From NCBI GenBank assembly GCA_030538085.1, contig JAUNUR010000006.1, forward strand, positions 1 to 64,000: a DNA stretch of 64,000 bases. Direction: 5' to 3'. The notes beneath the pieces are model-generated. The model was not told the DNA's origin and did no database searches. It saw only the letters and a program-made list of their open reading frames with translations. Below are positions 19,197-29,135 of this stretch, piece after piece (positions within the stretch are counted from its first letter, which is position 1; the number at the start of each line of letters is the position of its first letter). The translations under genes and the position numbers were made by a program. The stretch comes from Pseudomonadota bacterium. Lineage in GTDB: Bacteria > Pseudomonadota > Gammaproteobacteria > Burkholderiales > Burkholderiaceae_C.

Positions 19197-20537
19197 TTAC
19201 GACTCCTTGTCGGCGTAAGGGTTCCGCGCCGTTTTCATTTCCACGCGCAGCGGCGTGCCGGTCAGCTCGAACGCCTTGCGAAAGCGCCCTTCCAGGTAGC
19301 GCTTGTAGGCGTCGGTCACGCCCTCCAGCGAGTTACCATGCACCACGATCACCGGTGGGTTCATGCCGCCCTGGTGCGCGTAGCGCAGCTTGGGCCGGTA
19401 CATGCCGGTGCGCTTGGGCGCCTGGAACTGCACCGCCTCCAGCAGCTGGCGGGTGAGCTGGGGGGTGGGCATCTTGCGCATGGCCGCCTGGTGCGCCTTG
19501 GCGATGGAGCCCCACAGCGGGCCCAGGCCCTGGCGCTTGATGGCGGAGATGAAATGGATTTCGGCGAACTTCAGGAAGGCCAGCCGCGTCTCGATGGAGC
19601 GCTGCACCAGTTCGCGCTGGTAGCTGTCCACCGCGTCCCACTTGTTCACCGCCAGCACCACGGCGCGGCCCGCATCGAGGATAAAGCCGGCGATGTGCGC
19701 GTCCTGCTCCGTCACGCCCTGCGTGGCGTCCAGCAGCAGCAGCACGACGTTGGCCGATTCGATGGCCTGCAGCGTCTTGACGACGGAGAACTTCTCGATC
19801 GCCTCGAACACCTTGCCCTTGCGGCGCAGGCCGGCGGTGTCGATCAGCTCGAACTTCTTGCCCGCGCGCTCGAACGGCACGCTGATGGCGTCGCGCGTGG
19901 TGCCGGGCATATCGAAGGCGACCAGGCGCTCCTCGCCCAGCCAGGTGTTGATGAGCGTCGACTTGCCCACGTTGGGCCGCCCCGCCACGGCCAGGCGGAT
20001 GGGCGCGTCGGGATCGGGTTCGGCGTCTTCCTCGGGCTCGGGCAAGTCCAGCGTATCGAGCGTGGCCTCCAGCATGCTGCGCACGCCCTGGCCGTGCGCG
20101 GCCGACACCGGCAGCACCTCGCCCAAGCCCAGTTCGTAGAACTCGGCCAGTTGCGCGCCCTCCCGCATGCCCTCGGCCTTGTTGGCCACCAGCAGGCAGG
20201 GCTTGCCCAGGCGACGCAGGTAGTTAGCTATGTCGTGGTCCTGCGCCGACAGGCCGGCGCGCGCATCGACCACGAAGATCACCACGTCGGCCTCGGCCAC
20301 GGCCTGGCGGGTCTGCTTGGCCATTTCCTTGAAGATGCCGGACTCCGCCGTGGGCTCGAAGCCGCCAGTGTCGATGACGATGTATTCGCGCTTGCCCAAG
20401 TGGCCCTGGCCGTAGTGGCGGTCGCGCGTGAGGCCGGCGAAGTCGGCCACGATGGCGTCGCGGCTCTTGGTCAGCCGGTTGAACAGCGTGGATTTGCCCA
20501 CGTTGGGGCGGCCCACCAGGGCGATGACGGGTTTCAT
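19197..20537 (-). CDS. der: Ribosome biogenesis GTPase Der (EngA)
   Basis: This protein of about 446 residues has two tandem GTPase domains: GRPNVGKS at 9-16 and again GRPNVGKST at 186-194, with DTGG and DTAG switch motifs, NKAEG and NKWD. A C-terminal KH-like domain follows. Der is required for 50S maturation. The start MKPVIALVG at 20537 is the family's; the longer frame to 20585 is not supported. The gap to bamB upstream holds two repeats. Confidence 0.97.
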   Translation of the reverse strand: MKPVIALVGRPNVGKSTLFNRLTKSRDAIVADFAGLTRDRHYGQGHLGKREYIVIDTGGFEPTAESGIFKEMAKQTRQAVAEADVVIFVVDARAGLSAQDHDIANYLRRLGKPCLLVANKAEGMREGAQLAEFYELGLGEVLPVSAAHGQGVRSMLEATLDTLDLPEPEEDAEPDPDAPIRLAVAGRPNVGKSTLINTWLGEERLVAFDMPGTTRDAISVPFERAGKKFELIDTAGLRRKGKVFEAIEKFSVVKTLQAIESANVVLLLLDATQGVTEQDAHIAGFILDAGRAVVLAVNKWDAVDSYQRELVQRSIETRLAFLKFAEIHFISAIKRQGLGPLWGSIAKAHQAAMRKMPTPQLTRQLLEAVQFQAPKRTGMYRPKLRYAHQGGMNPPVIVVHGNSLEGVTDAYKRYLEGRFRKAFELTGTPLRVEMKTARNPYADKES

Positions 20538-20586
20538 GATGGAAGTGTCCCACACGGCAAGGGCCGCGAAGCAAGCCCTCACCAAA

Positions 20587-20686
20587 GGCCGCGGAGCAGG
20601 TCATGCAAGAACGCCGTGGCCGGACCTGCGCCGGCCGCCAGCGTTGTCCCCCTCCGGGGGATGGCGCGTCAGCGCCTCAGGGGGAG
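20587..20686 (-). repeat. GTCCCCCT...AGGGGG intergenic repeat, copy B
   Basis: 'ggccgcggagcaggtcatgc ... gttgtccccctccggggg ... ctcaggggga' matches copies C and D in order and spacing. It now lies about 270 bases from the bamB stop, because the inverted-repeat element 20688-20959 sits between. Confidence 0.8.
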
Positions 20687-20687
20687 T

Positions 20688-20959
20688 TTAGGGCCTGTTA
20701 ACGCTATTTTCCGGCGCGCGAACCTGCTTAAAAAAGCGTCAATCTAGGCGTGCGACGCTGCTCAGACCGGGCGTCTGCGCAAGGAGCACAACAACGAGTG
20801 ACGCTTTTTTAAGCAGGTTTCCTTCGGGTTGCGATCAAAAAGGCCATCGCCGACGTTGCCATCCTTGCCAAGGTGCGCACCTTGGCTGTGGCTGGCGCCT
20901 TGGCGAGTGGCCTTTTTGACTCGCAACGCGCGCCGGAAAATAGCGTTAACAGGCCCTAA
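20688..20959. mobile_element. 272-bp element with perfect 33-bp terminal inverted repeats
   Basis: The left arm, ttagggcctgttaacgctat... (20688-20720), is the exact complement of the right arm (20927-20959). A second, nested perfect pair of 21 bases lies inside (20721-20741 with 20801-20821, aacctgcttaaaaaagcgtc). There is no transposase frame. The outermost bases of the right arm form the TAG stop of bamB (20956-20958). Confidence 0.88.
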
Positions 20960-22095
20960 TCCGGCACGAAGCCATACACCCCGCCGTTGCGCGTGACCAC
21001 CACCAGCGTGTTGCCCGCCACCACGGGCGTGGCGACGATGCCGGAGCCATCGGTGCTCAGACGGTTCAGCGGGCTGCCATCCTCGCGCGAGAGCATGTGC
21101 ACCAAGCCGGTGCTGTCGCCCACGATGACGGAGCGGCCCAGTACCAGCGGGCCGGTCAGCTGACGCCATTGCAGATGCTCGGTGACCCAGGCGCGGTCGC
21201 CGGTATCGGCGCGCCAGGCCAGCACGCGACCGTCGGATTCAGCGCCGAACAGGCGTTGGCCGTCCCCCGCCACGCCGGTGGCGCCACTGGCCGGCTTCGA
21301 CCACTGCACCGCGCCACTGGTCGTGTCGACGCACCCCATGGCCGTCTGGAACGAGCGCGCGCACAGCACGCTGCCCTGGCGGCTGACGCCGCCCACCAGG
21401 TCGATCAGGCGCTCCACGTCGTTGGTGCCGCGCGCCGATGCCAGCGGCGCCTCCCAGCGCACGTGGCCGTTGTCCGGGTCAACACCGACCATGCGGCCAG
21501 CCAGCCCCGCCACCAGCGTGTTGCCAACCGCCTGCAGCATGCCGGCCTGGCGCAGCACCAGCGGCTCGGCGGGGCGATCCAGGCGCCACAGCTTCGCCCC
21601 GTTGCGGCCATCGAAGGCCGTCAGCGAGCGGTCGGCGCCCAGCACGAAGACGCGGCCCCCCGCCACCAGCGGCGCGGTGTAGCTCTGCGTGCCCAGCTTG
21701 TGGCGCCACAGCTCGCGCCCTTCCTCCAGCGCCACCACCTGGTTGTCGCGCGTGACGACGGCGCTCACGCGGCCATCGCTGCCCACGCCCGCCGACAGCG
21801 GCGCACCGGCGCTGGCGCGCCCGGTTTCGCGCCCCGTGGCGCCATCGAGCGTGACGACGGTGCCATCCGTGGCCGCCAGCGTGACCTGCTGGCCTTGCAC
21901 ATGCACCTGCAGCGGAAAGCCGACGGCTGGCAAACGGGCCGTCCAGGCCTGCCGCACGCCCACCAGCGCCATGTTGGGCGGCAATTCGGCGGGCTTGGGC
22001 CGCGCCGACCCGGCGGCGCAACCGGTCAGCACGGCGGCCACCAGCAGGCTGGCGCCCAGAACGAGACCGCGGGAGAGTGATGCCGTGCGACTCAT
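20956..22095 (-). CDS. bamB: Outer membrane protein assembly factor BamB
   Basis: This 379-residue lipoprotein (lipobox LTGC, Cys at 26) folds as an eight-bladed PQQ-type propeller; repeats such as VVTLDGATGRETGR, LTAFDGRNGAKLWRLD and MGCVDTTSGAVQWSK mark the blades. It assists BamA in inserting beta-barrel proteins. Its ATG overlaps the yfgM stop (ATGA). The last codons read GFVPD and then a TAG made by the inserted inverted-repeat element, so the original stop may have been replaced with little loss. Confidence 0.95.
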   Translation of the reverse strand: MSRTASLSRGLVLGASLLVAAVLTGCAAGSARPKPAELPPNMALVGVRQAWTARLPAVGFPLQVHVQGQQVTLAATDGTVVTLDGATGRETGRASAGAPLSAGVGSDGRVSAVVTRDNQVVALEEGRELWRHKLGTQSYTAPLVAGGRVFVLGADRSLTAFDGRNGAKLWRLDRPAEPLVLRQAGMLQAVGNTLVAGLAGRMVGVDPDNGHVRWEAPLASARGTNDVERLIDLVGGVSRQGSVLCARSFQTAMGCVDTTSGAVQWSKPASGATGVAGDGQRLFGAESDGRVLAWRADTGDRAWVTEHLQWRQLTGPLVLGRSVIVGDSTGLVHMLSREDGSPLNRLSTDGSGIVATPVVAGNTLVVVTRNGGVYGFVPD

Positions 22096-22766
22096 GACGT
22101 GGCTCCTGCCTTGGCGCCCGCGTCGGGGTCAATGCCCAGGGCATTCAGTTTCATGCCGACCAGGCGGCGGTAATCACCGGCCTCGGCCGTCAGGCCCTGA
22201 TAGGCCTTGCCAAACTCGGTGGCGGCCTCGGCGCGCTTGCCCTGCAGCAGCAGCACGTCGCCCCGGCGGTCGGCCACCAGCGCGGTGTACTGCGCCGGGA
22301 AGCTGGCCGACAGCGTGCTCAGCGCATCGTCATAGGCCTTTTCGCCAATCTGCACCGACGCCAGGCGCAGCCGCGCCACGGCGCGCAGGCCATCGCTGGG
22401 CGCCTTGTCGGCCACCCAGGCCAGCGCGGCCTTGGCCTCGGTCGGCTTGTCCTTCCCGGCCAGCACCTTGGCCCCCAGCAGACCAGCGTGCGCGGCGTAG
22501 GTGGTGCCGCCGTACTTGTCCTTCATGTCGGCCAGGGCGCGCTCCACGCGCGCCACATCGCCCGCCTGCGCGGCGCGGTCGACTTCGTCGTACAGCGCCG
22601 ATGCCAGGCCGGCCTGGCGGCGCTCCCAGTACTGCCAGCCGTTCCAGGCGGCGTAGGCGCCCAGCACGGCGATGAGCACCCAGGTGATCAGGTTGCCCCA
22701 CTGGTTCCAGAAATGCTTGAGTGCGTCGAGCTGTTCCTGCTCTTCAAGGTCGAGATGCGTTGCCAT
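22092..22766 (-). CDS. yfgM: YfgM-like tetratricopeptide membrane protein
   Basis: This 224-residue protein begins ATHLDLEEQEQLDALKHFWNQWG, the YfgM signature, followed by one membrane helix (about 24-42) and TPR-like helices in the periplasm. YfgM works with PpiD at the Sec translocon and with BamB partners. It is placed between hisS and bamB as usual, overlapping bamB by 4 bases. About 175 bases, including repeat copy C, separate it from hisS. Confidence 0.9.
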   Translation of the reverse strand: MATHLDLEEQEQLDALKHFWNQWGNLITWVLIAVLGAYAAWNGWQYWERRQAGLASALYDEVDRAAQAGDVARVERALADMKDKYGGTTYAAHAGLLGAKVLAGKDKPTEAKAALAWVADKAPSDGLRAVARLRLASVQIGEKAYDDALSTLSASFPAQYTALVADRRGDVLLLQGKRAEAATEFGKAYQGLTAEAGDYRRLVGMKLNALGIDPDAGAKAGATS

Positions 22767-22851
22767 GCGGGCTGATTCCGTGTGTAGCGGTGAACCGAAA
22801 CGGTTGATTTTAGTGATCGGCGCGCCGTGACCAGCAATCGCCCAGACAGGT

Positions 22852-22951
22852 GGCCGCGGAGCAGGCCATTCGAGGACGCCGTGGCCGGGCTTGCACCGGC
22901 CACCAGCGTCGTCCCCCTTGAGGGGGAAGACGCCGCAGGCGGCTCAGGGGG
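22852..22951 (-). repeat. GTCCCCCT...AGGGGG intergenic repeat, copy C
   Basis: The copy covers the hisS 3' end. On the minus strand the repeat's CCCCCTGAG supplies the hisS TGA (22944-22946) and part of the last codons. The inner hairpin is gccgggcttgcaccggc. Confidence 0.8.
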
Positions 22952-24260
22952 TGCCTTTCAAGATGTCCGCCCACAGGGCCGGCTCGGCCAATGACTGGCG
23001 CGTCTGCGCGCCCGCGCCGTCGCGCAGGGCCTTCACGGTCACCTGCCCCTCGGCCAGCTCGTCGGCACCGAAGATCAGCGCGAAGCGCGCGCCCGAGGCG
23101 TCGGCCCGCTTGAACTGGCTCTTCATGCTGCCCATGCCCTCGCCCCCTTGCCCGGACGCGGCGTGCATCTGCACCGCCACGCCCAGCGAGCGCAATTGGT
23201 GCAGGCAGCGCATCACCTGCGGCAGCGCCGCCGCGTCGGGAATCACCGCGTAGGCATCGGGCACGGGGTCGAGCGTGTGCACGCCCTCTTCCTTCAGCAG
23301 CTCCAGCACGCGCTCCACGCCCAGCGCCCAGCCCACGGCCGGCGCGGGCTTGCCGCCGATCTGCTCGATCAGGTAGTCATACCGCCCGCCGCCGCAGATG
23401 GTGCCCTGCGCGCCCAGGCTGTCGGTGATGAACTCGAATACCGTGAGGTTGTAGTAGTCCAGCCCGCGCACCAGCCGCGGATTGATGCGCCACTCCACGC
23501 CATTGGCCGCCAGGATGGCCTGCACGGCGGCGAAGTGCGCGCGCGACTTATCGCCCAGGTGGTCAATCAGCTTGGGCGCGCCTTCCGCCAGCGCCTGCAT
23601 CGCCGGGTTCTTGGTATCCAGGATGCGCAGCGGGTTACTGTGCAGGCGGCGCTTGGCGTCTTCGTCCAACTGACCGGCGTGCGCCTCGAAATAGGCGATC
23701 AGCGCCGCGCGGTGCTCGCGCCGCTCGTCGGGCTGGCCCAGGCTGTTCAGCTCCAGCCGCCAGTTGTTGATGCCCAGTTCGCGCCACAGCGCCACGGCCA
23801 GCAGGATCAGCTCGGCATCCACCTCCGGCCCGCCGAAGCCCAGCGCCTCGGCGCCCACCTGGTGGAACTGGCGGTAGCGCCCGCGCTGCGGCCGCTCGCG
23901 GCGAAACATGGGGCCCATGTAGAACAGGCGCTTGCCACCGTCGTACAGCAGGTTGTGCTCGGCCACGGCGCGCACCAGGCCGGCCGTGCCCTCGGGGCGC
24001 AGCGCCAGGTGGTCGGCCTTGCCGTGCTGGTCGGCCCGGTCCTCGAAGGCGTACATCTCCTTCTCGACGATGTCGGTCACCTCGCCCAAGCCGCGCGTGT
24101 AGAGCTGCGTCAGCTCCATGATGGGCGTGCGCACGTTGCGGTAGGCGTGCGCGGCCATCACGCGGCGCACCACGTCTTCCAGCCATTCCCAGCGCGCCGA
24201 TTCGGGCGGCAGGATGTCGTTCATGCCTTTGATGGCGTTGATTTGCGGTGTTTTCGACAT
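22944..24260 (-). CDS. hisS: Histidyl-tRNA synthetase
   Basis: This class II synthetase of about 438 residues has motif 2 ([17 protein letters not shown]), the histidine-specific motifs [15 protein letters not shown] and GGGRYDYL, and motif 3 ([15 protein letters not shown]). A C-terminal anticodon-binding domain follows. ATG 24260 ([18 protein letters not shown]) is the family's usual start. The stop codon and last residues (KGTP) overlap an intergenic repeat. Confidence 0.97.
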   Translation of the reverse strand: MSKTPQINAIKGMNDILPPESARWEWLEDVVRRVMAAHAYRNVRTPIMELTQLYTRGLGEVTDIVEKEMYAFEDRADQHGKADHLALRPEGTAGLVRAVAEHNLLYDGGKRLFYMGPMFRRERPQRGRYRQFHQVGAEALGFGGPEVDAELILLAVALWRELGINNWRLELNSLGQPDERREHRAALIAYFEAHAGQLDEDAKRRLHSNPLRILDTKNPAMQALAEGAPKLIDHLGDKSRAHFAAVQAILAANGVEWRINPRLVRGLDYYNLTVFEFITDSLGAQGTICGGGRYDYLIEQIGGKPAPAVGWALGVERVLELLKEEGVHTLDPVPDAYAVIPDAAALPQVMRCLHQLRSLGVAVQMHAASGQGGEGMGSMKSQFKRADASGARFALIFGADELAEGQVTVKALRDGAGAQTRQSLAEPALWADILKGTP

Positions 24261-24267
24261 TCGGAAA

Positions 24268-24336
24268 ATACTATTCGTTTGATAGCTGCTTGCGCTTACC
24301 CTGTAAGCGCGGAAGGCCGATTTGGCTTGAAATTCA
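24268..24336 (+). repeat. Comamonad short intergenic element, copy 3
   Basis: 'gatagctgcttgcgcttac ... aagcgcggaaggccgatttg ... gaaattca' is the clearest copy. An inner hairpin pairs gcgctta with taagcgc. Its far end overlaps the TGA stop of ispG (24334-24336, minus strand). Confidence 0.8.
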
Positions 24337-25599
24337 GGACTGGCCACCAAAGCGCTGTTCGATGTAGCGCTCGACGATGGCGTGGAACTCCTGCGCGATG
24401 CCTTCGCCGCGCAGCGTCATCGCCTTCTGGCCGTCGATGAACACGGGCGCGGCCGGTGCCTCGCCAGTGCCGGGCAGGCTGATGCCGATGTCGGCGTGCT
24501 TGCTCTCGCCGGGGCCGTTGACGATGCAGCCCATCACGGCCACCTTCAGGCCCTCGACGCCGGGGTACTTGCTGCGCCACACCGGCATCTGCGCGCGCAG
24601 ATGGTCGTCGATCTGCTTGGCCAGTTCCTGAAAGGTGGTGCTGGTGGTGCGCCCGCAGCCGGGGCAGGCGGTGACGCTGGGCACGAACACGCGCAGGCCG
24701 AGCGCCTGCAGGATTTCGGAGGCGATCACCACCTCCTGCGTGCGCGGCTCGCCCGGCTGCGGCGTCAGGCTCACGCGGATGGTGTCGCCGATGCCTTCCT
24801 GCAGCAGGATCGACAGTGCGGCAGCCGACGCCACCGTGCCCTTGGTGCCCATGCCGGCCTCGGTCAGGCCCAGGTGCAGCGGGTAGTCGCAGCGGCGCGC
24901 CAGTTCGCGGTACACCGCAATCAGGTCCTGCACGCCGCTGACCTTGCAGCTCAGGATCACCTGTTCCGGCGCCATGCCCAGTTCCACCGCCTGTTCGGCC
25001 GAGCCGATGGCGGACTGAATCAGTGCCTCGTACATCACCTGACGCGCCTCCCACGGCTGGGCGCGCCGAGCGTTCTCGTCCATCAGGCCGGCCAGCAGGT
25101 CCTGATCCAGGCTGCCCCAGTTGACGCCGATGCGCACCGGCTTATCCCACTTCAGCGCGGCTTCGATCATCTGGCCGAATTGCACGTCCTTCTTGGCGCC
25201 CTTGCCCACGTTGCCGGGGTTGATGCGGTACTTGCTGAGCGCCTGGGCGCAATCCGGAAATTCGGTCAGCAGGCGATGGCCGTTGTAGTGAAAGTCGCCG
25301 ATCAGCGGCACGTCGACGCCCATGCGGTCGAGCTGCTCGCGGATATAGGGCACCTGGGCCGCCGCCTCGGGCGTGTTGACGGTGATGCGCACCATCTCCG
25401 AGCCGGCAATGGCGAGCTCCTTGCACTGGATGGCGGTGCCGATGGCGTCCACCGTGTCGGTGTTGGTCATCGACTGCACACGCACCGGCGCATCGCCACC
25501 CACCGTGACCACGCGCGAGCCCCACACCACGCGCCCTTGGCGCGTGCGCCGCGCGGCCGGCGCCGCCACGGCGATGGGCTGCTCAAAATCAAGCGACAT
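24334..25599 (-). CDS. ispG: 4-hydroxy-3-methylbut-2-en-1-yl diphosphate synthase
   Basis: This protein of about 421 residues has the N-terminal TIM-barrel motif [11 protein letters not shown] and the C-terminal iron-sulfur ligands in [10 protein letters not shown] and [10 protein letters not shown]. It reduces methylerythritol cyclodiphosphate in the MEP isoprenoid pathway. The start MSLDFEQPI at 25599 is preferred over the longer frame to 25641. A repeat (copy D) separates it from rodZ. Confidence 0.96.
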   Translation of the reverse strand: MSLDFEQPIAVAAPAARRTRQGRVVWGSRVVTVGGDAPVRVQSMTNTDTVDAIGTAIQCKELAIAGSEMVRITVNTPEAAAQVPYIREQLDRMGVDVPLIGDFHYNGHRLLTEFPDCAQALSKYRINPGNVGKGAKKDVQFGQMIEAALKWDKPVRIGVNWGSLDQDLLAGLMDENARRAQPWEARQVMYEALIQSAIGSAEQAVELGMAPEQVILSCKVSGVQDLIAVYRELARRCDYPLHLGLTEAGMGTKGTVASAAALSILLQEGIGDTIRVSLTPQPGEPRTQEVVIASEILQALGLRVFVPSVTACPGCGRTTSTTFQELAKQIDDHLRAQMPVWRSKYPGVEGLKVAVMGCIVNGPGESKHADIGISLPGTGEAPAAPVFIDGQKAMTLRGEGIAQEFHAIVERYIEQRFGGQS

Positions 25600-25673
25600 C
25601 GAAATCTCCCAAAGGCGCGCCCCTCCACCCCGCCAACGCACCGCTCAGGGCTGCGCAGCAAGCCCTTTCAAAC

Positions 25674-25774
25674 GGCCGCGGAGCAGGCCACGCGCGAACG
25701 CCGACGCCGGGGTTCCCCCGGCGTCCAGCGTTGTCCCCCTCAGGGGGAAGGCGCCGCAGGCGACTCAGGGGGGG
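25674..25774 (-). repeat. GTCCCCCT...AGGGGG intergenic repeat, copy D
   Basis: 'ggccgcggagcaggccacgc ... gttgtccccctcaggggg ... actcagggggg' matches copies B and C closely. It ends 2 bases from the rodZ stop (25777-25779). Confidence 0.82.
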
Positions 25775-25776
25775 CG

Positions 25777-26643
25777 TCATCTAATTTGAAAACGCGCCAC
25801 GTTGCCCCGCCCTTGCGCCTGCACGTCGAAGTGCTCGCCGCGCACCGTCACGCTCACGGCGTCCTTGCGGCCAATGGTGACGGACAGCGGCACCGTGCCA
25901 CTCACGCCCACCGTTTCACCGCTGGTCACGGTGCGGTTCACCAACTGCTTGCCGGCGGCGTCGCGTACCGACACCCAGGTTTCACCAGTGGCATTGATGG
26001 CCAGCAACTCCGCCGATACGTCGGTCGCAGCAGCAGCGGCCGACGCCGGGGTTTCAGGCAACACCTGCTCCGCCGACGCCGCGCCAGCCGGCATCTCGGC
26101 CGGTGGTTGCAGCAGGGCCGCGGGCTCCACGCTTTCAGTCACGGCGCCGTCCGCCGATGCCGAAGCGACTGCCGGCGCGCTCAGCTGGATCGGCAAGGTG
26201 GGCAGCAGCCACAGCGCGCCAGCGCCCAGCAACAGGCCCACCACCGCGATCAGCAGCGGCTTCGAGAAATTGCCGGCCAGCACCGGCGTGGGGCTATCGC
26301 CCATGCGCCGAAACGGCTCGTTGAGGCTGGGCGCGGGCGCCATCAGCCCCGGCGCCGACACCGGCATGCGCTCCAGCACCGGCGCCGGATCGACGCCGAA
26401 GGCGCGGCAGACGGCCGAGGCCAGTCCGCGCGCGAAAGTCACGTCGGGCAACAGATCAAGACGGTCGTTTTCCAGCGCGTCGAGCTTCTGCGGCGACACC
26501 TTCAGCGCACTGGCCAGCAAGTAGGGATCAGCCCCCGCCGACTCGCGCAACTCGCGCAACAGTTGGCCGGCGGTCCGCTCGGGCACGCTGGCGGGCGCCG
26601 CTGTTTCGTGCTGGCTGGCGGGACCGGTCTGGCCGTCACTCAT
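25777..26643 (-). CDS. rodZ: Cell-shape protein RodZ-like, helix-turn-helix membrane protein
   Basis: This protein of about 288 residues has a cytosolic HTH_25 domain (GQLLRELRESAGADPYLLASALKVSPQKLDALE), one membrane helix (LLIAVVGLLLGAGALWLLP), a Pro/Ala-rich linker, and a C-terminal DUF4115 domain (TWVSVRDAAGKQLVNRTVTSGE). RodZ anchors MreB filaments to the membrane. It overlaps pilW by 8 bases (ATGAGTGA), so translation is coupled. Confidence 0.92.
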   Translation of the reverse strand: MSDGQTGPASQHETAAPASVPERTAGQLLRELRESAGADPYLLASALKVSPQKLDALENDRLDLLPDVTFARGLASAVCRAFGVDPAPVLERMPVSAPGLMAPAPSLNEPFRRMGDSPTPVLAGNFSKPLLIAVVGLLLGAGALWLLPTLPIQLSAPAVASASADGAVTESVEPAALLQPPAEMPAGAASAEQVLPETPASAAAAATDVSAELLAINATGETWVSVRDAAGKQLVNRTVTSGETVGVSGTVPLSVTIGRKDAVSVTVRGEHFDVQAQGRGNVARFQIR

Positions 26644-27463
26644 TGAACGCTCCCCGCTCATAAGACGCCAGCTCACGCGACTGCGCGAAGCGCCGGCGCA
26701 GTTGCGATGCCAGTTGCTCCATGGCCTGCCGGTTGCTCAGGCGCCGTTCCACCTTGATGCCCAGCCACAGCGATTCGGCATTGGCCAACTCGCTGTTGTT
26801 CAGTCGGCGGATGTAGAACTGCGCCCTGGCGAAGTCGCCCCGGTTGTAGAGCAACTGGGCCAGGTTGAAGGCCGTCACCGGGTTGCCGGCATCCAGCTCG
26901 TAAGAGCGCATCAGCGTGGCCTCGGCGCGCGCCGTATCGCCGCCGCGCGCCTCGCAAATACCCTGCGCCATCAGCGTGCGCGCCCGGTCCTGGTAGGTGG
27001 GCACCGCGATGGCGCGCTGAAAGGCCTGCGTGGCATCGCCGTAGCGGCCCGCCTGGCAGTGCAGCCAGCCCAGGTTGTGCAGTGCATTGGCGTCGCGCGG
27101 GTTGAGCGAGATCGCCCGCTCGAAGTTGGCCAGCGCCAGTGCGTTCTCGCCCAGCGCCAGGTAAATCAGGCCACCCAGGTTGTAGGCGTCGGCAAAGGCC
27201 GGGTCGGCCAACACGGCGCGCTTTTGCTCGTCCAGGGCCACCATGTGCTGGCCGTTCTCGTAGTAGCCCATGGCCAGCGCCAGCCGGGTGCGGGCCCGCT
27301 TGCGCGCATCGCTTTCATCGGCGGCCGTTTGCAGCTCGGTCGGAATGTCGCCCACGCCGGGCTGCGAGGCGCAGCCGCCCATCAGCGCCGCCAGACCGGC
27401 CCAGCCCAGCACCAGCAACCAGCGGCGCGACGGCCCAGCCAAACGTGCGGGAAGTGAATTCAT
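26636..27463 (-). CDS. pilW: Type IV pilus biogenesis lipoprotein PilW/PilF
   Basis: This 275-residue lipoprotein (lipobox LMGGC, Cys at 31) carries about six TPR repeats, for example [25 protein letters not shown] and [21 protein letters not shown]. PilW/PilF helps assemble the PilQ secretin in the outer membrane. Its ATG overlaps the rlmN stop (ATGA). Other pilus genes are not in the window. Confidence 0.9.
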   Translation of the reverse strand: MNSLPARLAGPSRRWLLVLGWAGLAALMGGCASQPGVGDIPTELQTAADESDARKRARTRLALAMGYYENGQHMVALDEQKRAVLADPAFADAYNLGGLIYLALGENALALANFERAISLNPRDANALHNLGWLHCQAGRYGDATQAFQRAIAVPTYQDRARTLMAQGICEARGGDTARAEATLMRSYELDAGNPVTAFNLAQLLYNRGDFARAQFYIRRLNNSELANAESLWLGIKVERRLSNRQAMEQLASQLRRRFAQSRELASYERGAFNE

Positions 27464-28632
27464 GAAACAACCTTTCTTGGCGCCCCTTGGTCGGGCGCAT
27501 GGTTCGGCACGGGGTGCAGCACGATGGTGCGCTGGCGGGCCATGCGCTCGTGCACGCGGGTGCGATCCCGCACGTCGCCAGCCAACTGGCCGCAGGCGGC
27601 GTCGATGTCATCGCCGCGCGTCTTGCGAACCGTGGTGACCATACCAGCATCGTTCAACAGCTTGCCAAAGGCCAGCACGCGCGCCGTGGGCGAGCGCGTC
27701 AGGCCCGATTGCGGGAACGGGTTGAACGGGATCAGGTTGAATTTGCAGCGCAAACCGTCGGCGCCATGCCGGCGCATCAGCGCGATCAGTGCCTGGGCGT
27801 GCTCGGGCTGGTCGTTGACACCGTCGAGCATGCAGTATTCGAACGTGATGAAGTCGCGCGGCGCCGCCGCCAGATAGGCGGTGCAGGTGCGCAGCAATTC
27901 GTCGATGGGGTATTTGCGGTTCAGCGGCACCAGGTGGCTGCGCAACTCGTCGGTGGGCGCGTGCAGCGACACGGCCAGCGCCACCGGACAGTCGCGCGCC
28001 AGGCGCTCGATCATCGGCACCACGCCGGAAGTGGACACGGTGACGCGGCGGCGCGACAGGCCGTAGCCATGGTCGTCGAGCATCACGCGCAGCGCGGGCA
28101 CCAGGCGGTCGTAGTTCTGCAGCGGCTCGCCCATGCCCATCATCACCACGTTGGAGATCACCCGTTCGTCGGTCTTCAGGTGCCGGCGCAGGAAGTGCTC
28201 GGCGAACCACAGCTGGGCCACGATCTCGGCCGTGGCGAGGTTGCGGCTGAAGCCCTGGTGGCCGGTGGAGCAGAAGCGGCAGCCCACGGCGCAACCGGCC
28301 TGCGACGACACGCACAGCGTGCCGCGATCGTCCTCGGGAATGAAAACGCTTTCGATGGCATTGCCGCCACCGACGTCGAACAGCCACTTGATAGTGCCGT
28401 CCTTGGACTCGTGCTGGCTGAGGATGGGCGGCGCCGTTACCGTGGCGCGGCCAGCCAGTTTCTCGCGCAGCGACTTGGCCAGATCACTCATCTGGCCGAA
28501 GTCGGCCACGCCACGCTGGTGGATCCAGCGGAACAGCTGGGTGGCGCGAAAGCGCTTTTCACCCAGCGTTTCGCAGTAGGCGGCCAGGCCTTCGAGGTCG
28601 AAGTCGAGCAGGTTGACGGGCGTGTTCGTCAT
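27460..28632 (-). CDS. rlmN: Dual-specificity 23S rRNA/tRNA C2-adenine methyltransferase
   Basis: This 390-residue radical-SAM enzyme has the cluster motif C114-AVG-C118-RF-C121 and the conserved [11 protein letters not shown]. The conserved Cys near the C-terminus is in DIDAACGQL. It methylates C2 of A2503 in 23S rRNA and A37 of some tRNAs. It follows ndk by 25 bases and overlaps pilW. Confidence 0.97.
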   Translation of the reverse strand: MTNTPVNLLDFDLEGLAAYCETLGEKRFRATQLFRWIHQRGVADFGQMSDLAKSLREKLAGRATVTAPPILSQHESKDGTIKWLFDVGGGNAIESVFIPEDDRGTLCVSSQAGCAVGCRFCSTGHQGFSRNLATAEIVAQLWFAEHFLRRHLKTDERVISNVVMMGMGEPLQNYDRLVPALRVMLDDHGYGLSRRRVTVSTSGVVPMIERLARDCPVALAVSLHAPTDELRSHLVPLNRKYPIDELLRTCTAYLAAAPRDFITFEYCMLDGVNDQPEHAQALIALMRRHGADGLRCKFNLIPFNPFPQSGLTRSPTARVLAFGKLLNDAGMVTTVRKTRGDDIDAACGQLAGDVRDRTRVHERMARQRTIVLHPVPNHAPDQGAPRKVVS

Positions 28633-28657
28633 GCCAGCGGGGCCGGGCCGCGTCCGA

Positions 28658-29083
28658 TCAGCGGCTGTAGATGGCCAGGCCAGGGAAGAAGAACGCCACT
28701 TCGACGGCGGCTGTCTCGGGCGCGTCGGAGCCGTGCACGGCGTTGGCGTCGATGCTGTCGGCGAAGTCGGCGCGGATGGTGCCCTTGTCGGCCTTCTTGG
28801 GGTCGGTGGCGCCCATCAGTTCACGGTTCTTGGCGATGGCGCCCTCGCCTTCCAGCACCTGGATCATCACCGGGCCGGAGACCATGAAGTCCACCAGGTC
28901 CTTGAAGAAGGGGCGCTCCTTGTGCACAGCGTAGAAGGCTTCAGCCTCGCGCTGCGACAGGTGCTGCATGCGGGCGGCGATGACCTTCAGGCCAGCGGCC
29001 TCGAAACGGGCGTAGATCTGGCCGATCACGTTCTTGGCGACGGCGTCGGGCTTGATGATGGAGAGGGTGCGTTCGATAGCCAT
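28658..29083 (-). CDS. ndk: Nucleoside diphosphate kinase
   Basis: This 141-residue enzyme begins [15 protein letters not shown] and contains the active-site His in NAVHGSDA. It transfers gamma-phosphate between nucleoside di- and triphosphates. It heads the long ndk-rlmN-pilW-rodZ-ispG-hisS-yfgM-bamB-der order. The longer frame to 29248 is not coding-like. Confidence 0.97.
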   Translation of the reverse strand: MAIERTLSIIKPDAVAKNVIGQIYARFEAAGLKVIAARMQHLSQREAEAFYAVHKERPFFKDLVDFMVSGPVMIQVLEGEGAIAKNRELMGATDPKKADKGTIRADFADSIDANAVHGSDAPETAAVEVAFFFPGLAIYSR

Positions 29084-29117
29084 GGGGGTAAATTTTCCTG
29101 AGGTTTCGTGAAATGTG

Positions 29118-29135
29118 TTTGTCCGCTCGGACAAA
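29118..29135 (-). promoter_or_regulatory. 18-bp perfect palindrome in the ndk leader
   Basis: TTTGTCCG-CT-CGGACAAA (29118-29135) lies 35-52 bases upstream of the ndk start. It could be an operator or an mRNA hairpin. A possible -10 (TTAAAAT) lies just upstream on the minus strand. Confidence 0.5.

Noticed and set aside
24382..26646. Very long plus-strand open frame (754 residues) over ispG and rodZ
   Set aside because: It lies opposite clear genes, is rich in His, Arg, Gln and Ala as expected of an antisense frame in GC-rich DNA, and has no family motif.
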